Positions 1 through 7,990 of a stretch of DNA of 64,000 nt are shown piece after piece. Where the stretch lies: contig JAVBWI010000003.1 of assembly GCA_036677445.1 (NCBI GenBank), positions 12,220-76,219 of the forward strand, written 5' to 3'. Source of the DNA: JAVBWI01 sp036677445 (GTDB lineage: Bacteria; Bacillota; Clostridia; Christensenellales; CAG-138). Position 1 is the first letter of the stretch. Each line of letters starts with the position of its first letter. The notes below the pieces were generated by a model, which was not told where the DNA came from, made no database searches, and saw only the letters and a list, made by a program, of their open reading frames with translations. A program made the position numbers and the translations under genes.

Positions 1-1
1 G

Positions 2-883
2 CACCCGAAAATCATCACCGGCTACAGCGATGTGACCGTTTTATTGAATGTGCTGATGCAGTATTCCAATCTCATCACATTCCATAGCCTGATGCTGATC
101 GATTTTCGGCCGAACACCCCGGCATACAATTACAATCAGTTTTTTGCCGTTACCTCCACGACGACGGCACCCCGGCAAATACAAAACCCGCCGGGCATGA
201 CCCTCATGAGCCGGATCGCGGGAAATGTGACCGGCCCTGTAGTCGGCGGCAACCTTACCTCCTTTGTGGATACCCTCGGGACTCCGTACGAGATCGACAC
301 AAGAGGAAGAATCCTCTTTCTGGAGGATACGCACGAACCCATCAATACCATTTACCGGTATATCAACAGCCTGCGGCTGGCGGGAAAATTCGACGACTGC
401 ATCGGCGTTCTCATGGGGGAATGCACCAACTGCCCCATCGCCTACGGCAAGGATTACGAGAGCCTCATTCAGGAGGTGATCGTACCCTTGGGCAAGCCGC
501 TGATGACAAACCTGGCATCCGGCCACGGCTATTTCAAGGCGGCGATTCCTTTGGGGGCGGTGCTCAACATGAACACATTCCTCAATACGCTCACCATTAT
601 GGAACCGACGGTCACCCCGGTAGATACGGCGCCGTCACAGCCCATGCAGCCCACACGACCCACGCAGCCTACGCAACCCACGCAGCCTACACAACCCACG
701 CAGCCTACGCAACCCACGCAGCCTACGCAACCCACGCAGCCTACGCAACCCACGCAGCCTACACAGCCGCCTCAACCCACGCAGCCTACGCAACCTACAC
801 AGCCGCCGCAGCCGGCACCGCAGCAACCGGCACAGCAACTGGCGCAGCGGCCGCCGCAACGAACGCTGCAGCGACCGATATAA
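2..883 (+). CDS. LD-carboxypeptidase (peptidase S66 family), 5' truncated by the window edge, with Gln-Pro-Thr repeat tail
   Basis: The reading frame is open from the first bases of the window, so the true start lies upstream. The visible part begins at the nucleophile region GYSDVT, where Ser is the S66 catalytic residue. It continues through GGNL, the acidic motif ILFLED (catalytic Glu) and SGHGYFKAAIPLGA (catalytic His), so the Ser-Glu-His triad is complete. S66 enzymes cut L,D-peptide bonds in muropeptide recycling or, in the MccF branch, inactivate microcin-like compounds; I cannot tell these apart here. After the catalytic domain the last ~85 residues are low complexity: about sixteen QPT units, then QPAPQQPAQQ. 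That tail is not part of the family fold. It ends one base before the convergent gene at 884. Family call is firm; the role of the tail is unknown. Confidence 0.85.
   Translation, partial: HPKIITGYSDVTVLLNVLMQYSNLITFHSLMLIDFRPNTPAYNYNQFFAVTSTTTAPRQIQNPPGMTLMSRIAGNVTGPVVGGNLTSFVDTLGTPYEIDTRGRILFLEDTHEPINTIYRYINSLRLAGKFDDCIGVLMGECTNCPIAYGKDYESLIQEVIVPLGKPLMTNLASGHGYFKAAIPLGAVLNMNTFLNTLTIMEPTVTPVDTAPSQPMQPTRPTQPTQPTQPTQPTQPTQPTQPTQPTQPTQPTQPTQPPQPTQPTQPTQPPQPAPQQPAQQLAQRPPQRTLQRPI
650..800 (+). repeat. in-frame tandem repeat encoding (Gln-Pro-Thr)n
   Basis: An approximately 18-bp unit alternating CCCACGCAG and CCTACGCAA is repeated in tandem, each unit giving two QPT triplets. The alternation of CAG/CAA and CCC/CCT codons is regular. 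This points to unit duplication rather than independent codon choice, and the length is likely to vary between strains. Confidence 0.85.
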
Positions 884-1552
884 TTATCCCGCGTATACCT
901 GCTTAGTGCCTGTAACCGCCTGCTCCGAAAAGGCACGGATACAGGCTTCTGTTTCGTTCAGGTGCCGGTATACAAGCTCTTCCCGTATTCCCGCCGGGGC
1001 GTATACCGTATACAGCGCCCGCTGCGTGCCTTCGTCGATACAGGTGCGCGCGTCCGGCCCGCGCAATATGCTGGAAATGGGCGCTTCCCCGTCCGTAATG
1101 CAATAATCCCGCGGGACCGCGCATACGTCCCTGCCGCTTAGCGTGGTATAGCTTTCCTCCCCCGTCGCCTGCTCCAGCCGCAGGGGGAACCGGAGCTTAT
1201 CCAGATCGTGCCCCGCCGTGAGCAGCATGCTGCTTAACTCGGCGATAAACATGGCGGCTACGAGGGGCAGCCCGCCGGGCATGGATTTCCCCTTCAAAAC
1301 GGATTCCAACTGGGGCAGCACATGGTAGGTGTACCCGAATTTCTTGTAGTACGCGACATATACATCCATGGGGTGCAGTTCCTTAAGCACGCTGCGCGCC
1401 ATTTGCCCGTACTTTTCCCGGAGCGTTTCTTCACAGCCGCGCTGCAGGGCAGCCAGCTTTTCCGAAACGGCGCCGCGTACGTTTTCCATAACCAATACGC
1501 CAAGCAAACATCCCCGGGCGTTCATTTGTATATCATATTGCACGGTTTTCAT
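884..1552 (-). CDS. B3/4 domain protein (solo Phe-tRNA synthetase beta-type domain)
   Basis: The 222-residue protein resembles the stand-alone B3/4 domain family (COG3382), related to the substrate-sensing and editing region of phenylalanyl-tRNA synthetase beta. Recognisable family features are YHVLPQLESVLKGK in the middle, AGHDLDKLRFPL, and a late ALYTVYAPAG strand. There is no catalytic synthetase core. Members are proposed to bind amino acids or mischarged tRNA, but function is not established. ATG at 1552 is preceded by GGAAAGG. It converges with the LD-carboxypeptidase without overlap. Its promoter side abuts a mutS fragment, so this spot has been rearranged. Confidence 0.75.
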   Translation of the reverse strand: MKTVQYDIQMNARGCLLGVLVMENVRGAVSEKLAALQRGCEETLREKYGQMARSVLKELHPMDVYVAYYKKFGYTYHVLPQLESVLKGKSMPGGLPLVAAMFIAELSSMLLTAGHDLDKLRFPLRLEQATGEESYTTLSGRDVCAVPRDYCITDGEAPISSILRGPDARTCIDEGTQRALYTVYAPAGIREELVYRHLNETEACIRAFSEQAVTGTKQVYAG

Positions 1553-1560
1553 CCATCCTT

Positions 1561-1677
1561 TCCTTTATGCGTCAGGTCGCACTGATCGTACTGCTGGAGC
1601 ATATGGGCAGCTTCGTGCCCGCGGAAGAAGCCCGCATCTGCATTACTGACCGCTTATGGAAATCGTATCATAAATGA
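1561..1677 (+). pseudogene. mutS remnant (ATPase domain fragment)
   Basis: Codons from 1561 read SFMRQVALIVLLEHMGSFVP, then AEEARICITDR. This closely matches the stretch just after the Walker A motif of DNA mismatch repair MutS (typically YMRQVALIVLMAQIGSFVPA...DRIFTR). The Walker A loop upstream and the IFTR segment downstream are missing; the frame runs into LWKSYHK and stops at 1675-1677. Another frame (about 1660-1790) then reads protein-like (INEEYKKEAFRIDRAAQPAI...), which I do not recognise and which may be a second fragment. The remnant is about 30 codons and cannot be functional. Confidence 0.65.
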
Positions 1678-1765
1678 AGAGTATAAAAAAGAGGCATTTC
1701 GGATTGACCGCGCAGCGCAGCCGGCCATTTTTGACGCGTTGTTTTTGGCATACCAGCCCTACCGC

Positions 1766-2677
1766 CTAAAACCATTTATGCTTTTTGAAATAGGAAATAC
1801 AGAATATGACCACCGCCGCGCACAGCAGGATGACCAGGGGATAGCTCCCCGCCCAGGCATACTCCGGCATTTGAAGATTCATGCCGTACCAGCCTACGAT
1901 TAATGTAAGGGGCAGGAATATGGCCGTAATGACGGTGAATATCTTCATGATGTTGTTGAGGCTGATATCCACCTCCGCCTGGTAGGATTCGCGCACCTGC
2001 GTCACATAATCCCGCAGGTTGAGCACGCTGTGGTACAGCCTGTCGACACGCCCGGCATAAAGCCTGAACCGTATTTCATATCCCTCAAAGTGGCCCTGCT
2101 CGCTTTCCTGCATGGCGTCGAGCACGTTCATCAGCTGCTCATAATAGCGCTTAAGTCCCATCAGCTTGCGCCTTAAAGCAATGATCTCCCTGACGCAATC
2201 CCGCTTTTTGGTGGTGAGCAGCGCGTTCTCCAGCTCCGTAATCTCCATTTCGATGTTCTGGTGCAGCTCCACATGCTTTGCGGTCAGCTTTTCCATAAAA
2301 CCGTAGAGTATCCGGCTTAATGAAGCGTTCTGTTCCGGAATTGCCTCCAGTATGGTCTTTTCCAGGGCGGCCGCGTCCTTGCTTACAAAAACCAAAAGGT
2401 TATTGCGTACACAGATGCAGGCCTTTTCCGGCGGCGCCCCAAGCAGCCTGCTGTTGAAGGCATGCAGGTTGAGGTAGTCCGTGCCCTCGTGCGTTTCGAA
2501 CGTGTTGGCCGTAGTATCCCCGCATTCCAGAAGCTCTTTTTCGTTGAGCGCCAGCGCCTCTGCAATGCGCGGGATGGCCTCCGGGCCAAACACGCCAAAG
2601 TATTGCCCGGAAGAATCCAACTCCGGCTCCGGCAGCGGCTCCGGCCGCACAATGCCATTCTCCAAACGATACAGCAC
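1766..2677 (-). CDS. corA: CorA-family divalent metal ion transporter
   Basis: CorA channels import Mg2+ or Co2+ as pentamers in the plasma membrane. The protein (303 residues from the chosen start) has the long cytosolic alpha/beta funnel with a helical stalk rich in Glu, Lys and Arg. It ends in two membrane helices; the first finishes with the diagnostic YGMNLQMPE (GMN pore motif), and the tail is basic (KKHKWF). I chose GTG at 2677 because GAGGT lies 7 bases upstream. Longer in-frame starts would run back into the end of tex and lack homology. Only 25 bases separate it from tex, which suggests co-transcription. Confidence 0.9.
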   Translation of the reverse strand: MLYRLENGIVRPEPLPEPELDSSGQYFGVFGPEAIPRIAEALALNEKELLECGDTTANTFETHEGTDYLNLHAFNSRLLGAPPEKACICVRNNLLVFVSKDAAALEKTILEAIPEQNASLSRILYGFMEKLTAKHVELHQNIEMEITELENALLTTKKRDCVREIIALRRKLMGLKRYYEQLMNVLDAMQESEQGHFEGYEIRFRLYAGRVDRLYHSVLNLRDYVTQVRESYQAEVDISLNNIMKIFTVITAIFLPLTLIVGWYGMNLQMPEYAWAGSYPLVILLCAAVVIFCISYFKKHKWF

Positions 2678-2702
2678 TGCTTTTACCTCGTTTTTTCGTT
2701 GT

Positions 2703-4895
2703 TTATGACTTGAAACCGCCAGTCTGGTTACGGGCGGGAGCTTGGGCATCCTGCATCCTCATGGAGAGAGAAATACGTTTTTTCCCCGAATCCACGCCCA
2801 GCACGCGCACCTTCACCACATCCCCGACCTTGACGACCTCGGATGGATGGCGGACATATTTATCCGCCAGCTCCGAAATATGCACCAGCCCGTCCTGATG
2901 CACGCCGATATCCACAAACACGCCGAAATCGATGACGTTGCGCACGGTGCCCATCAGCTCCATGCCCGGCTGCAGGTCGTTCATATCCATGATATCCGAG
3001 CGCAGCATGGGCGGCGGGAGGGTATCGCGTATGTCGCGGCCGGGCTTCATCAGCTCCGCAACCATATCCCGCAGGGTGGGCACACCGACGCCGCAACGGC
3101 CGGCTACGGCTTCCTCCCCCAGTTCTTTGATGCGCCCCGTCAACGTACCGAGGCTGCCGCGCGCGATATCCGAAAGGGTAAAGCCGCATAGCTCCAGCAG
3201 CTTCTTTGCCGCGTCATAGGATTCCGGGTGTACGGAAGTGTTGTCCAGTATATTTTTGCCGCCGACGATGCGCAGGAATCCTGCGCACTGCTCAAACGCC
3301 TTGGGCCCCAGCCGCGGCACCTTCTTCAGCTCCGCACGGGATTGGAAGCTGCCGTTTTCATCCCGGTAGGCGACGACATTCTTTGCCGCGGTGCCGTTGA
3401 GGCCGGAAATGTGCGTCAGCAGCGGCGCGGAAGCGGTGTTCACATCCACGCCCACGCTGTTCACGCAATCCTCCACCACGCCGGCCAGCGCGGAATCCAG
3501 CCGCGCCGGGGGCAAATCGTGCTGGTACTGGCCCACGCCGATGGATTTGGGGTCGATCTTCACCAACTCCGCCAGCGGGTCCTGCAGCCTTCGCGCGATG
3601 GAAACGGCGCTTCGAAGCGACACGTCGTACTCCGGAAACTCCTGCGCGGCAAGCTTGGAGGCGGAATACACCGAAGCGCCCGCCTCGTTGACCACCATAT
3701 AGCTGACTTCACGATCCAGTTCGTGAATCAACTCCGCCACGAAAATCTCCGCTTCCTTGGAAGCAGTGCCGTTGCCTATGGAAATGACGTTTACGCCGTG
3801 CTTTTGTATCAGCCGCTTCAATTCCTTTTTTGCTTCGTCTGTTTTCTTTTGCGGCGGGGTCGGGTACACCACGGCGGTATCCAGCGCCTTGCCCGTTTCA
3901 TCCACCACCGCGATCTTGCAGCCGGTGCGGTATGCAGGGTCCAACCCCAGCGCCACCTTGCCGCGCACGGGCGGCTGCAGCAGCAGCGGCTTCAAATTGA
4001 GCGCAAACATGGAAATCGCCTGCTCGGCGGCTTTGTCCGTCAGCTCGTTTCGGACCTCCCGCTCAATGGAAGGGCGTATCAGCCTTTCCCAGGAATCCTC
4101 CGCCGCCTCGCGCACGCATTGCGTCGTGATGCTGCCTTCTTTTACGAATTTCCTATACAGGGCGGCGACCGCGCCTTTCGCGTCCATGCTGACGCCGGCC
4201 TTCAAAAAGCCTTCCCGCTCGCCGCGATTAATGGCCAATACGCGGTGGCTGGGAATTCTGTTCACAGGCTCGCTGAAATCATAATACAGACGGTATACGG
4301 AATCCTCTTCCTTCTGCGCGCGGGAAACGAGCACGCCTTCCCTGAACATCAGCGCGCGCAGGAACTTGCGCATGGGCGCGTCATCCGAAAAGCGCTCCGC
4401 CAAAATATCCTTTGCGCCGTCGATGGCCTGCTGCGCGTTCTCCACACCCTTTTCTGCATCCACAAAGGGCGCCGCGAGCGTTTCCAGCGTCCCCTGCCGG
4501 ACATACTGTTTTTGCAGCAGATCGGCCAAAGGTTCCAGGCCTTTTTCCATGGCGATGGTCGCGCGCGTGCGGCGCTTGGGCCGGTAGGGGCGGTAAATAT
4601 CCTCTATTTCCGCGAGGGTAATTGCGTTTTCGATGGCCTGCGCCAGCGCGTCCGTCATTTTTTCCTGCGCGGCAATGCTCTCGGATACTTCCTGTTTGCG
4701 GGCAACCAGGTTTCTTAAATATTGGAGCCGGTCACAAAGCTCGCGAAGCACCTGATCGTCGCAGGAGCCCGTCATTTCCTTGCGGTAGCGGGCGATAAAC
4801 GGTATCGTATTGCCGTCGTCGATCAATTCGATGATGTTTTGCACATGCTCGGGTTTTTGGCTGAATTCACGGGCGAGTATTGCGCGTATATCCAT
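2703..4895 (-). CDS. tex: Tex family transcription accessory / S1 RNA-binding protein
   Basis: At 730 residues this has the full Tex layout: an N-terminal helical region (FIARYRKEMTG), a YqgF/RuvC-like fold (LGLDPAYRTGCKIAVVD), helix-hairpin-helix repeats (AKNVVAYRDENG, PRLGPKAFEQCAGFLR), and a C-terminal S1 domain (GTVRNVIDFGVFVDIGVHQD). Tex binds nucleic acid and is linked to transcription and RNA processing; it is the bacterial relative of Spt6. ATG at 4895 has AGGAG 6 bases upstream. The downstream corA gene follows closely. Confidence 0.96.
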   Translation of the reverse strand: MDIRAILAREFSQKPEHVQNIIELIDDGNTIPFIARYRKEMTGSCDDQVLRELCDRLQYLRNLVARKQEVSESIAAQEKMTDALAQAIENAITLAEIEDIYRPYRPKRRTRATIAMEKGLEPLADLLQKQYVRQGTLETLAAPFVDAEKGVENAQQAIDGAKDILAERFSDDAPMRKFLRALMFREGVLVSRAQKEEDSVYRLYYDFSEPVNRIPSHRVLAINRGEREGFLKAGVSMDAKGAVAALYRKFVKEGSITTQCVREAAEDSWERLIRPSIEREVRNELTDKAAEQAISMFALNLKPLLLQPPVRGKVALGLDPAYRTGCKIAVVDETGKALDTAVVYPTPPQKKTDEAKKELKRLIQKHGVNVISIGNGTASKEAEIFVAELIHELDREVSYMVVNEAGASVYSASKLAAQEFPEYDVSLRSAVSIARRLQDPLAELVKIDPKSIGVGQYQHDLPPARLDSALAGVVEDCVNSVGVDVNTASAPLLTHISGLNGTAAKNVVAYRDENGSFQSRAELKKVPRLGPKAFEQCAGFLRIVGGKNILDNTSVHPESYDAAKKLLELCGFTLSDIARGSLGTLTGRIKELGEEAVAGRCGVGVPTLRDMVAELMKPGRDIRDTLPPPMLRSDIMDMNDLQPGMELMGTVRNVIDFGVFVDIGVHQDGLVHISELADKYVRHPSEVVKVGDVVKVRVLGVDSGKKRISLSMRMQDAQAPARNQTGGFKS

Positions 4896-4989
4896 TCATT
4901 TCTCCTATTCAAGGGGATTTTTCTGTTATTATAACCCTATTGCGGCCAAATGGTAAATAGCTTGCGGGAACCGGCCGCGTCTGCCGTAT

Positions 4990-6282
4990 TCAGTCCGCGC
5001 AGGCGTCAAACTGGGGAAAGTTCTTCCACGCGCCCCCCGCGAGGCGGTGGTTTTCCTCCACGGCCATGAACCATTTTTCGGTGGATTCCCGTTCGGGGAA
5101 GAATTCCAGAAACTCACCCTCATAGAATGTGTAGAAACGGCTCACATCCGTGCACATGCCGAATGTGGGCACCTGCCGCGGCTCCATATGAAACGTGAAC
5201 GGCTGGCCGTCCTTGGTGCCCGTATAGGTAATGCCGCCGCGGTCGAGCAGCAGCTCCCCCTCCCCCACGATTTCGGAGGTCTTTTGATTTTTCAAATATG
5301 AATATCGGCGCAGCGTGCCTAAGCGCACCTTCTCGCGAAGCTCGAAGCCTTCCTCGCGCAGCTCTTTCTGCATCTTTTTCCTTTGCAGATCGAACCAGAC
5401 CCGTGGGGTGTCCGGAATAACGCAGCTTTCGTCCAATGGAATCAGGTCGTACCGATCATTGAGCGTCGCGCCGTTGCCGCAATGCGTGCAGGCGATGGTA
5501 TCCCCTTCGCCCTTCATCGTGAACTCTCTGTTGCATCGGGGGCACCAATACAAGAGCGTATGCAGGTTTTTTGCCATCTGTCCTTTGCCCGCATAGCTTA
5601 CCCGCGCCGCTTTGTTCCATTCGTAATCGTCGTTGGCGATGGCCGCATCCAGCTTTTTCTGTATTTCCTCCGCCGACAGCGCCGCAAGCTGCTCGGGCGT
5701 AAACAGCCGGTCGACCACCACCCGTACCTTGCCGGGTCGTTCATCCAGGCAGTATTTGGGGGTGGTAAGATACCCGCCGGAGATTTTCACCATCAGCACA
5801 GGGACATTGCAGTGCTTGAGGAGCTTGCCGCTGCCGATGGCGCAAGGCTGGTTGGAACCTGAAATGGAGCTCATGCCTTCCGGGAAAATAATCACCCTGC
5901 CGCCGCTTGCGATGACCCGGGAGATCTCCTTGACGGTGTACACGTCCGGCACAAAGTTCTTTTTGGGGATCACCTGCAGGAGTCGGAAAACGCCCGCAAG
6001 ATGCGAGCGGAAAAATTCGTTGTAGCCCGCCACATAGTTGAGCCGGTGCGGCAGGAACGCGATACCGGTGTAAATATAATCCAACCGGGAAGCGTGGTTG
6101 CTGACCACGATATACGGGCCCTTGCATTGCTTGAGATCGATGTTGTGCTGAAAGCTCACGCCAAGCTTTTTAATGAACAGCAACTTCCAGAGGTTCGCTA
6201 AGAGCAAATAGATCAAAGCGGGCGGCTGCTTGATTTTGCGCCGTACCAATTTCTGTTGTAACGTTAATTTTTCCCTCTCCAT
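4990..6282 (-). CDS. 1-acyl-glycerol-3-phosphate acyltransferase-like protein with C-terminal zinc ribbon
   Basis: Residues 1-215 form a PlsC-type acyltransferase: the NHASRLD motif (HX4D, H63/D68) and FPEGMSS (133-139) are the catalytic and glycerophosphate-binding motifs. The family transfers acyl chains to lysophospholipids at the membrane. Residues 247-268 hold two Cys pairs, CPRC and CTHC, a rubredoxin-like zinc ribbon. A ~150-residue beta-rich domain follows. At 430 residues it is nearly twice the usual PlsC length. ATG at 6282 is preceded by GAGGGG. Acyltransferase call is firm, exact acceptor unknown; the ribbon and tail are unexplained. Confidence 0.85.
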   Translation of the reverse strand: MEREKLTLQQKLVRRKIKQPPALIYLLLANLWKLLFIKKLGVSFQHNIDLKQCKGPYIVVSNHASRLDYIYTGIAFLPHRLNYVAGYNEFFRSHLAGVFRLLQVIPKKNFVPDVYTVKEISRVIASGGRVIIFPEGMSSISGSNQPCAIGSGKLLKHCNVPVLMVKISGGYLTTPKYCLDERPGKVRVVVDRLFTPEQLAALSAEEIQKKLDAAIANDDYEWNKAARVSYAGKGQMAKNLHTLLYWCPRCNREFTMKGEGDTIACTHCGNGATLNDRYDLIPLDESCVIPDTPRVWFDLQRKKMQKELREEGFELREKVRLGTLRRYSYLKNQKTSEIVGEGELLLDRGGITYTGTKDGQPFTFHMEPRQVPTFGMCTDVSRFYTFYEGEFLEFFPERESTEKWFMAVEENHRLAGGAWKNFPQFDACAD

Positions 6283-6349
6283 TAAAAACCCCTCATCCTT
6301 ATTCTTGCATTCACTTTATCACGTTATATAGTATCATTCCATGCACAAC

Positions 6350-6365
6350 AGGCAAGCGCTTGCCT
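6350..6365. promoter_or_regulatory. 16-bp palindrome in the divergent plsC-like/AAA intergenic region
   Basis: AGGCAAGCGCTTGCCT is a perfect palindrome, with partly matching CACA/TGTG flanks. Its right half overlaps a possible -35 (TTGCCT, 6360) for the rightward gene, followed 18 bases later by TACAAT (6384). It looks like an operator; no regulator is identified. Confidence 0.4.
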
Positions 6366-6395
6366 TGTGTTGCTTCATGGGGGTACAATACTTTT

Positions 6396-7136
6396 ATGTA
6401 TATCAATGCCGTGGAAAAAGAGCAGGCGGCGCTGACGGGGCCGGACGCCTACCTCAACGATATCCCCGCCATCCGGGCCCTGCGCAGCATGAAACTCTGT
6501 AAGCCCGTCACATTCCTTGTGGGAGAGAACGGGTCGGGGAAGTCTACGCTATTGGAGGCTATTGCCGTATGCTTCGGGTTCAACCCCGAGGGCGGGTCGC
6601 AGAATTTCAATTTCGCATCCGTCGACACGCATTCCGGCCTGCACAGCCGCCTGCGGCTGGTCAAGGGTATCCCGCGCCCCAAGGACGGCTTCTTTCTGCG
6701 CGCCGAAAGCTTTTATAACGTCGCCTCCGAGGTGGACAGGTTAAATTTAGAGGACCCGCACCCATCCTTTTTGCGCTCGTACGGCGGGAAATCCCTGCAC
6801 GCGCAGTCGCATGGGGAAAGCTTCCTGGCGCTGGCACTCAGCCGCTTCCGCGGAAACGGCCTGTATCTGTTGGACGAGCCGGAAGCCGCGCTTTCCCCCT
6901 CCCGCCAACTGACGCTGCTTTCCAAAATCCATCAGCTGGTACAGGCGCGCTCGCAGTTTATTATCGCCACGCATTCGCCCATACTCATGGCCTACCCCGA
7001 CGCGGAGATACTGTATATGAACGAAAAAGGCATGCAATCCATCGCATACAGGGAAACGGAGCACTACCTGCTGACCCGGCGATTTTTGGAAAACCCGGAA
7101 AAGATGCTGCGCATTCTATTGGATGAGGAAAGCTGA
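6396..7136 (+). CDS. AAA family ATPase (small, ABC-like)
   Basis: A 246-residue ATPase with Walker A GENGSGKST (43-51), a signature-like segment (QSHGESFLALALSRF), Walker B YLLDEPEAAL and a switch histidine in IIATHSPILM. This is the compact SMC/RecF-like group often annotated simply as AAA family ATPase; no substrate can be assigned. I chose ATG at 6396 because the alignable protein starts with MYINAVEKEQ. The ribosome-binding site is poor (GGGGG 12 bases up), and a candidate -10 lies only 6 bases before the ATG, so the message may be nearly leaderless. Upstream in-frame codons are possible alternative starts. Confidence 0.85.
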   Translation: MYINAVEKEQAALTGPDAYLNDIPAIRALRSMKLCKPVTFLVGENGSGKSTLLEAIAVCFGFNPEGGSQNFNFASVDTHSGLHSRLRLVKGIPRPKDGFFLRAESFYNVASEVDRLNLEDPHPSFLRSYGGKSLHAQSHGESFLALALSRFRGNGLYLLDEPEAALSPSRQLTLLSKIHQLVQARSQFIIATHSPILMAYPDAEILYMNEKGMQSIAYRETEHYLLTRRFLENPEKMLRILLDEES

Positions 7137-7162
7137 ACAAAGCACTTACTCTGTCTATTTCA

Positions 7163-7990
7163 CTAACAATTTCCCGTATATACATGCCGCAGGCTGCCCC
7201 GCGCGACCTCGGCCAGATGGCGCACGGTTTCCACCGGCGTGGGAGGTTTCTCAAGCATACGGTAACGGGGAAAGAACCGGCTTACATGCAGCGGGATATC
7301 CGGCCGGACGGACGCGAGCCAGGCGGAAAGCGCTTCCATCTCGCCCTCCGAATCGTTTTCGCCGGGGATGATGAGCGTGGTAACCTCCACATGGCACTGC
7401 GCCGCGGCAAGCGCTATGGAGGTTTTGACAGTCTCCAGTTCGCCGCCCACCATGGAATAGAACCGCTGCGTAAAGCCCTTTAAATCGATGTTGAGCGCGT
7501 CAAGCAGCGGCAGCAGCGCAAGGAGTGGTTCCGCATTGATGTAACCGTTTGTCACCGCGACATTCAAAAGCCCGTTCTCATGCGCCAGTTTAGCACAGTC
7601 GCGGACATATTCATAGCCCACCAGCGGTTCGTTATAGGTATAAGCGACGCCGATGTTGCCCTGCGCTTTTTGGTTGAGGGCAATTTTCACAAGCCCGGCG
7701 GGGAATAGTTCCCGCACGGAAAGCGCCTCGCCGCCCGACTGCGCAATATCGCAGTTCTGGCAGAACGGACAGCGCAGGTTGCAGCCGAAGCTGCCCACAG
7801 AAAGTATGCTGTTGCCCGGATGAAACCGCCGCAGCGGCTTTTTTTCGATCGGGTCGAGAGATAGCGCCGTCAGCTTGCCGTAATTGACGCATGTTATATT
7901 GCCGTTTTCTGCGGCACGGGCGCGGCAAAGGCCGCGCTGGCCTTCCGATAGCGAACAGCGATGCGGACAAACCGTGCACGCCGTCTTCAT
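7163..7990 (-). CDS. amrS: AmmeMemoRadiSam system radical SAM enzyme
   Basis: A 275-residue radical SAM protein with the cluster motif CNLRCPFC (C70, C74, C77) and an N-terminal Cys-rich segment (CTVCPHRC). It belongs to the family that forms the AmmeMemoRadiSam trio with Memo and AMMECR1. The upstream gene encodes exactly those two domains, and the two genes overlap by 4 bases (ATGA), so they are translationally coupled. The system is widespread in anaerobes; its substrate is not settled. No SPASM domain is present. Confidence 0.95.
   Translation of the reverse strand: MKTACTVCPHRCSLSEGQRGLCRARAAENGNITCVNYGKLTALSLDPIEKKPLRRFHPGNSILSVGSFGCNLRCPFCQNCDIAQSGGEALSVRELFPAGLVKIALNQKAQGNIGVAYTYNEPLVGYEYVRDCAKLAHENGLLNVAVTNGYINAEPLLALLPLLDALNIDLKGFTQRFYSMVGGELETVKTSIALAAAQCHVEVTTLIIPGENDSEGEMEALSAWLASVRPDIPLHVSRFFPRYRMLEKPPTPVETVRHLAEVARGSLRHVYTGNC

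Noticed and set aside
635..906. Additional frames across the QPT repeat
   Set aside because: The tandem repeat has no stop in several frames; only the frame continuous with the S66 domain is supported.
3228..4718. Long open frame (496 codons) on the + strand
   Set aside because: It lies entirely opposite tex, a clear conserved gene, and its translation is His/Arg/Gly-rich without family features; a shadow of GC-rich codons.
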